Shown here: one piece after another, positions 62,091 to 64,000 of the stretch | Numbering within the stretch: position 1 is the first letter of the stretch | How the letters are laid out: the number at the start of each line of letters is the position of its first letter | Assembly (NCBI GenBank): GCA_008360955.1 | Contig: LUCM01006136.1 | Coordinates: 41,416 to 105,415, forward strand | From: Fasciolopsis buskii | Taxonomy: Eukaryota > Platyhelminthes > Trematoda > Plagiorchiida > Fasciolidae | Length of the DNA: 64,000 nucleotides | Direction: 5' to 3' | The notes under the pieces: generated by a model | Database searches by the model: none | Seen by the model: only the letters and a program-made list of their open reading frames with translations | What the model was told of the DNA's origin: nothing | Translations under genes and position numbers: made by a program

Positions 62091-63500
62091 AGAGGAAATA
62101 GCAAAACTGGCATATCAAGAGGAACACGGTGTTTATGCGCACCAACGATGAGCATCGCAGTTGAAGAGTTCAATTGGAAGATGGCTGCTGGTGAGGAGGT
62201 GTCTGCGGTACTCGGATTTGACGGGTCTATAAGATGGACATGAATGGTAAAATGTCATGAAGAAAGTCCCCAAAGATCTTGAGTACAAGGTAAAAACTTG
62301 TCAAAACGGACCAAAACAGCTGGCGGGGGGAGCATTGATGGCCTATAGATACTCTGTAGTACAATGGACATGAAAAAGTACGTCGGCCATCTTACCATGG
62401 ACCCTGGAGGCAAGAAAATAGTTAAAAGCCTTTGGAAAATGCGGAGGGACGAAGAAGACTAGCTAACCATTGTCCAAAGACACGAAGGATGGAAGTGTCG
62501 CCGGCAATGAGGAATGAAGATTAATGTGATATGCGCTGAACAATATATATTTAACGCTGGTAAGCCAGTGTGGAATAAAAGCGGGTTTCTTTGCTCCTTT
62601 GTTTGCGTTTGTGGGCTTAGCTGATAGGGCTTACTGGCATATTGATAGCCGCGATTGCCGAGGCGATGATTGGGGTGATTTTAGTGGTAGACGATAGTAG
62701 AGACATGTGGAACAGGGATCTAAGCGTGGGTGCCTTCGTGGCAATTGGATGTCAACGTGGTTGGAATGTTGGACACAAGCGGGCAGTTCTAGCAGTAAAT
62801 CTATGCAATCAGGGGGACTTGTCCGCTCAAAGATTCACAGGGTTTGTGGGTCACGTTATGCAGCCTCGATACTTTGGCAGACTTGCAACGTTGGTGATTC
62901 ATGAGGGTTAGAAGCAGTGTCCACTTCACCGTGGAGCAGATCGTATTTATCCGTTCTGGGATAGCTGATCTAAGCCTTGGGTCAGCTTGTTTTCACGGTG
63001 TGTTGAGAAATGCGAGGATGGGGCCAGAAACTGATTGGTAGTCTCCTGGCGAAACACGAGTGAAAACGCACATAACTGGAACGAAAAAAGAGAGGGATAG
63101 CAGTCTGGAAGTGTTCCAGCTAAGGGTTATGGTGCGTGCAAACAAAATAACGAGACGTGATGAATGTTATGCAGAATGGGGTATCAGGTTATGCCGAATT
63201 TCTCGCTTAGAATAGTCTAATTGTTGAATGCATGCAGAAGAAAGGGTTTAGATTGGGACATTAAATATTAATTTGAGAGGAAGTGAGAGTGTGATGTGTC
63301 TTTTTATATACCTTGCGTGCAACAATCGCATTAAAACAAGAGGAAAGTCAGATGACAAAATTGCCACCGCTTGTTTCATTGACGCGATTTTTCTTTCTTT
63401 ACCTACAATGATTTGTACTCGCGGAGACTACACCTGGAAATAAAAATAGCTATAACTTGTTGAGTGGGTTGAGACAAGCCTTCGAGCGTTATATTCAGTT
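62091..63500. other. Retrotransposon flank and intergenic DNA
   Basis: The first 500 bases may be the 3' part of the preceding element. An open stretch at 62642-62911 has no recognisable domain. Confidence 0.35.
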
Positions 63501-63512
63501 AATACTCCTTAT

Positions 63513-63830
63513 CCCGCCCCGAATTCCCATAAGCCTTCTATCCGAAGTAGATCCGTCATGTTTAGCAAGTTCTGAACGTTTATTGCCTTCCTAATTTCGT
63601 TTTTAAAGGTGACGGAGGCAGGAGAAGTCATCCTTATATGAAGGGGTAGTTTATTCCTTACAGGATGAAATTGTTTGATGATAACCAGAAGTTTTTCCTG
63701 AATTCGCTGTCCTCGACAGGGAACTTGATACCAGAACTCCAGCCTCGAACGCAAAGCATACCGCAAGTTAGTTCAATACTTGGGTGCAAACAGATGCAAC
63801 ACATTTTCATCCAATAATCCTGTAAAAAAA
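63513..63830 (-). mobile_element. Non-LTR retrotransposon C-terminal fragment
   Basis: The minus strand reads ENVLHLFAPKY, stop, TNLRYALRSRLEFW, then IIKQFHPVRNKLPLHIRMTS and PASVTFKNEIRKAI. This follows the C-terminal pattern of CR1/jockey-type polymerases (LR.H..kl..prsR.. F..RVV..WN.LP..iv.a.sv..FK..ld). The orientation is opposite to the element at 60.8 kb, so it is a separate insertion. The body before it lies beyond or is lost. Confidence 0.5.
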
Positions 63831-64000
63831 GGAAGGTTTGATGTAAACTCCGACGCAGCCATAAGGGATCAATTGCAAGATATTCAACGTTCCCCCATGT
63901 AGTCTAGCGAGGAAGAGTACCCTAGAAAGAACTTTTGTTAACCATGTTCGCTGAAACCATTCTCAATCTCGATGTGTCACTCTGTCGCATGTTGAACACA

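Noticed and set aside
1..64000. CRISPR arrays, operons, bacterial promoters or ribosome binding sites.
   Set aside because: The window is plainly eukaryotic, with spliced exons and SINE/LINE remnants. No regularly spaced repeats are present.

Overview
The window is eukaryotic and probably comes from a parasitic flatworm, most likely a fluke (trematode). Known exons are a small fraction of the DNA. Introns are large (one span reaches 19 kb), dinucleotide microsatellites are common, and decayed copies of several retroelement types are scattered throughout. No bacterial-type gene organisation is present. The taxon is an inference from this style of genome, not from a species-specific marker.

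One gene can be read with confidence. On the + strand, from about 2.5 kb to 42.0 kb, seven exons encode a ROR-family receptor tyrosine kinase (Wnt receptor / planar-polarity type). In order: Ig domain (2513-2776 and 5779-5888), ten-cysteine Frizzled-like domain (25031-25167, 31328-31585, 36785-36886), one exon with transmembrane segment and long juxtamembrane region (39156-40311), and one exon with the complete kinase domain and C-terminal tail (40649-41978, stop TGA). All introns obey GT..AG, and reading phases join at every junction except across intron 5889-25030, so a small linker exon of 3n+1 bases is probably hidden there. The known exons give roughly 1,115 residues. No kringle domain, normally present between the Frizzled domain and the membrane in ROR proteins, can be found, and the flanking phases let the two exons splice directly without one.

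Introns and the roughly 22 kb downstream hold repeats. These include a tRNA-derived SINE family (good copies at 16.8 kb and 48.7 kb, the latter with a long inverted arm, and worn fragments at 1.3, 34.4, 54.7 and 55.1 kb). There is a possible Penelope-like hammerhead motif at 21.5 kb and a possible Penelope-like protein remnant at 44.0-44.7 kb (minus). A Ty3/gypsy-type integrase remnant lies at 28.6-29.1 kb (minus). Non-LTR retrotransposon pieces lie at 60.8-62.1 kb (plus) and 63.5-63.8 kb (minus). Two stretches of decayed coding-like DNA of unknown identity lie inside intron 25168-31327 (25.9-26.4 kb minus, 27.0-27.6 kb plus).

The 2.5 kb before the first Ig exon and most DNA between 42 and 60 kb contain nothing I can call a gene. 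The items most worth attention are the kringle-less architecture, the well-preserved kinase motifs compared with vertebrate ROR pseudokinases, the very long juxtamembrane segment, the fold-back SINE, and the candidate ribozyme.
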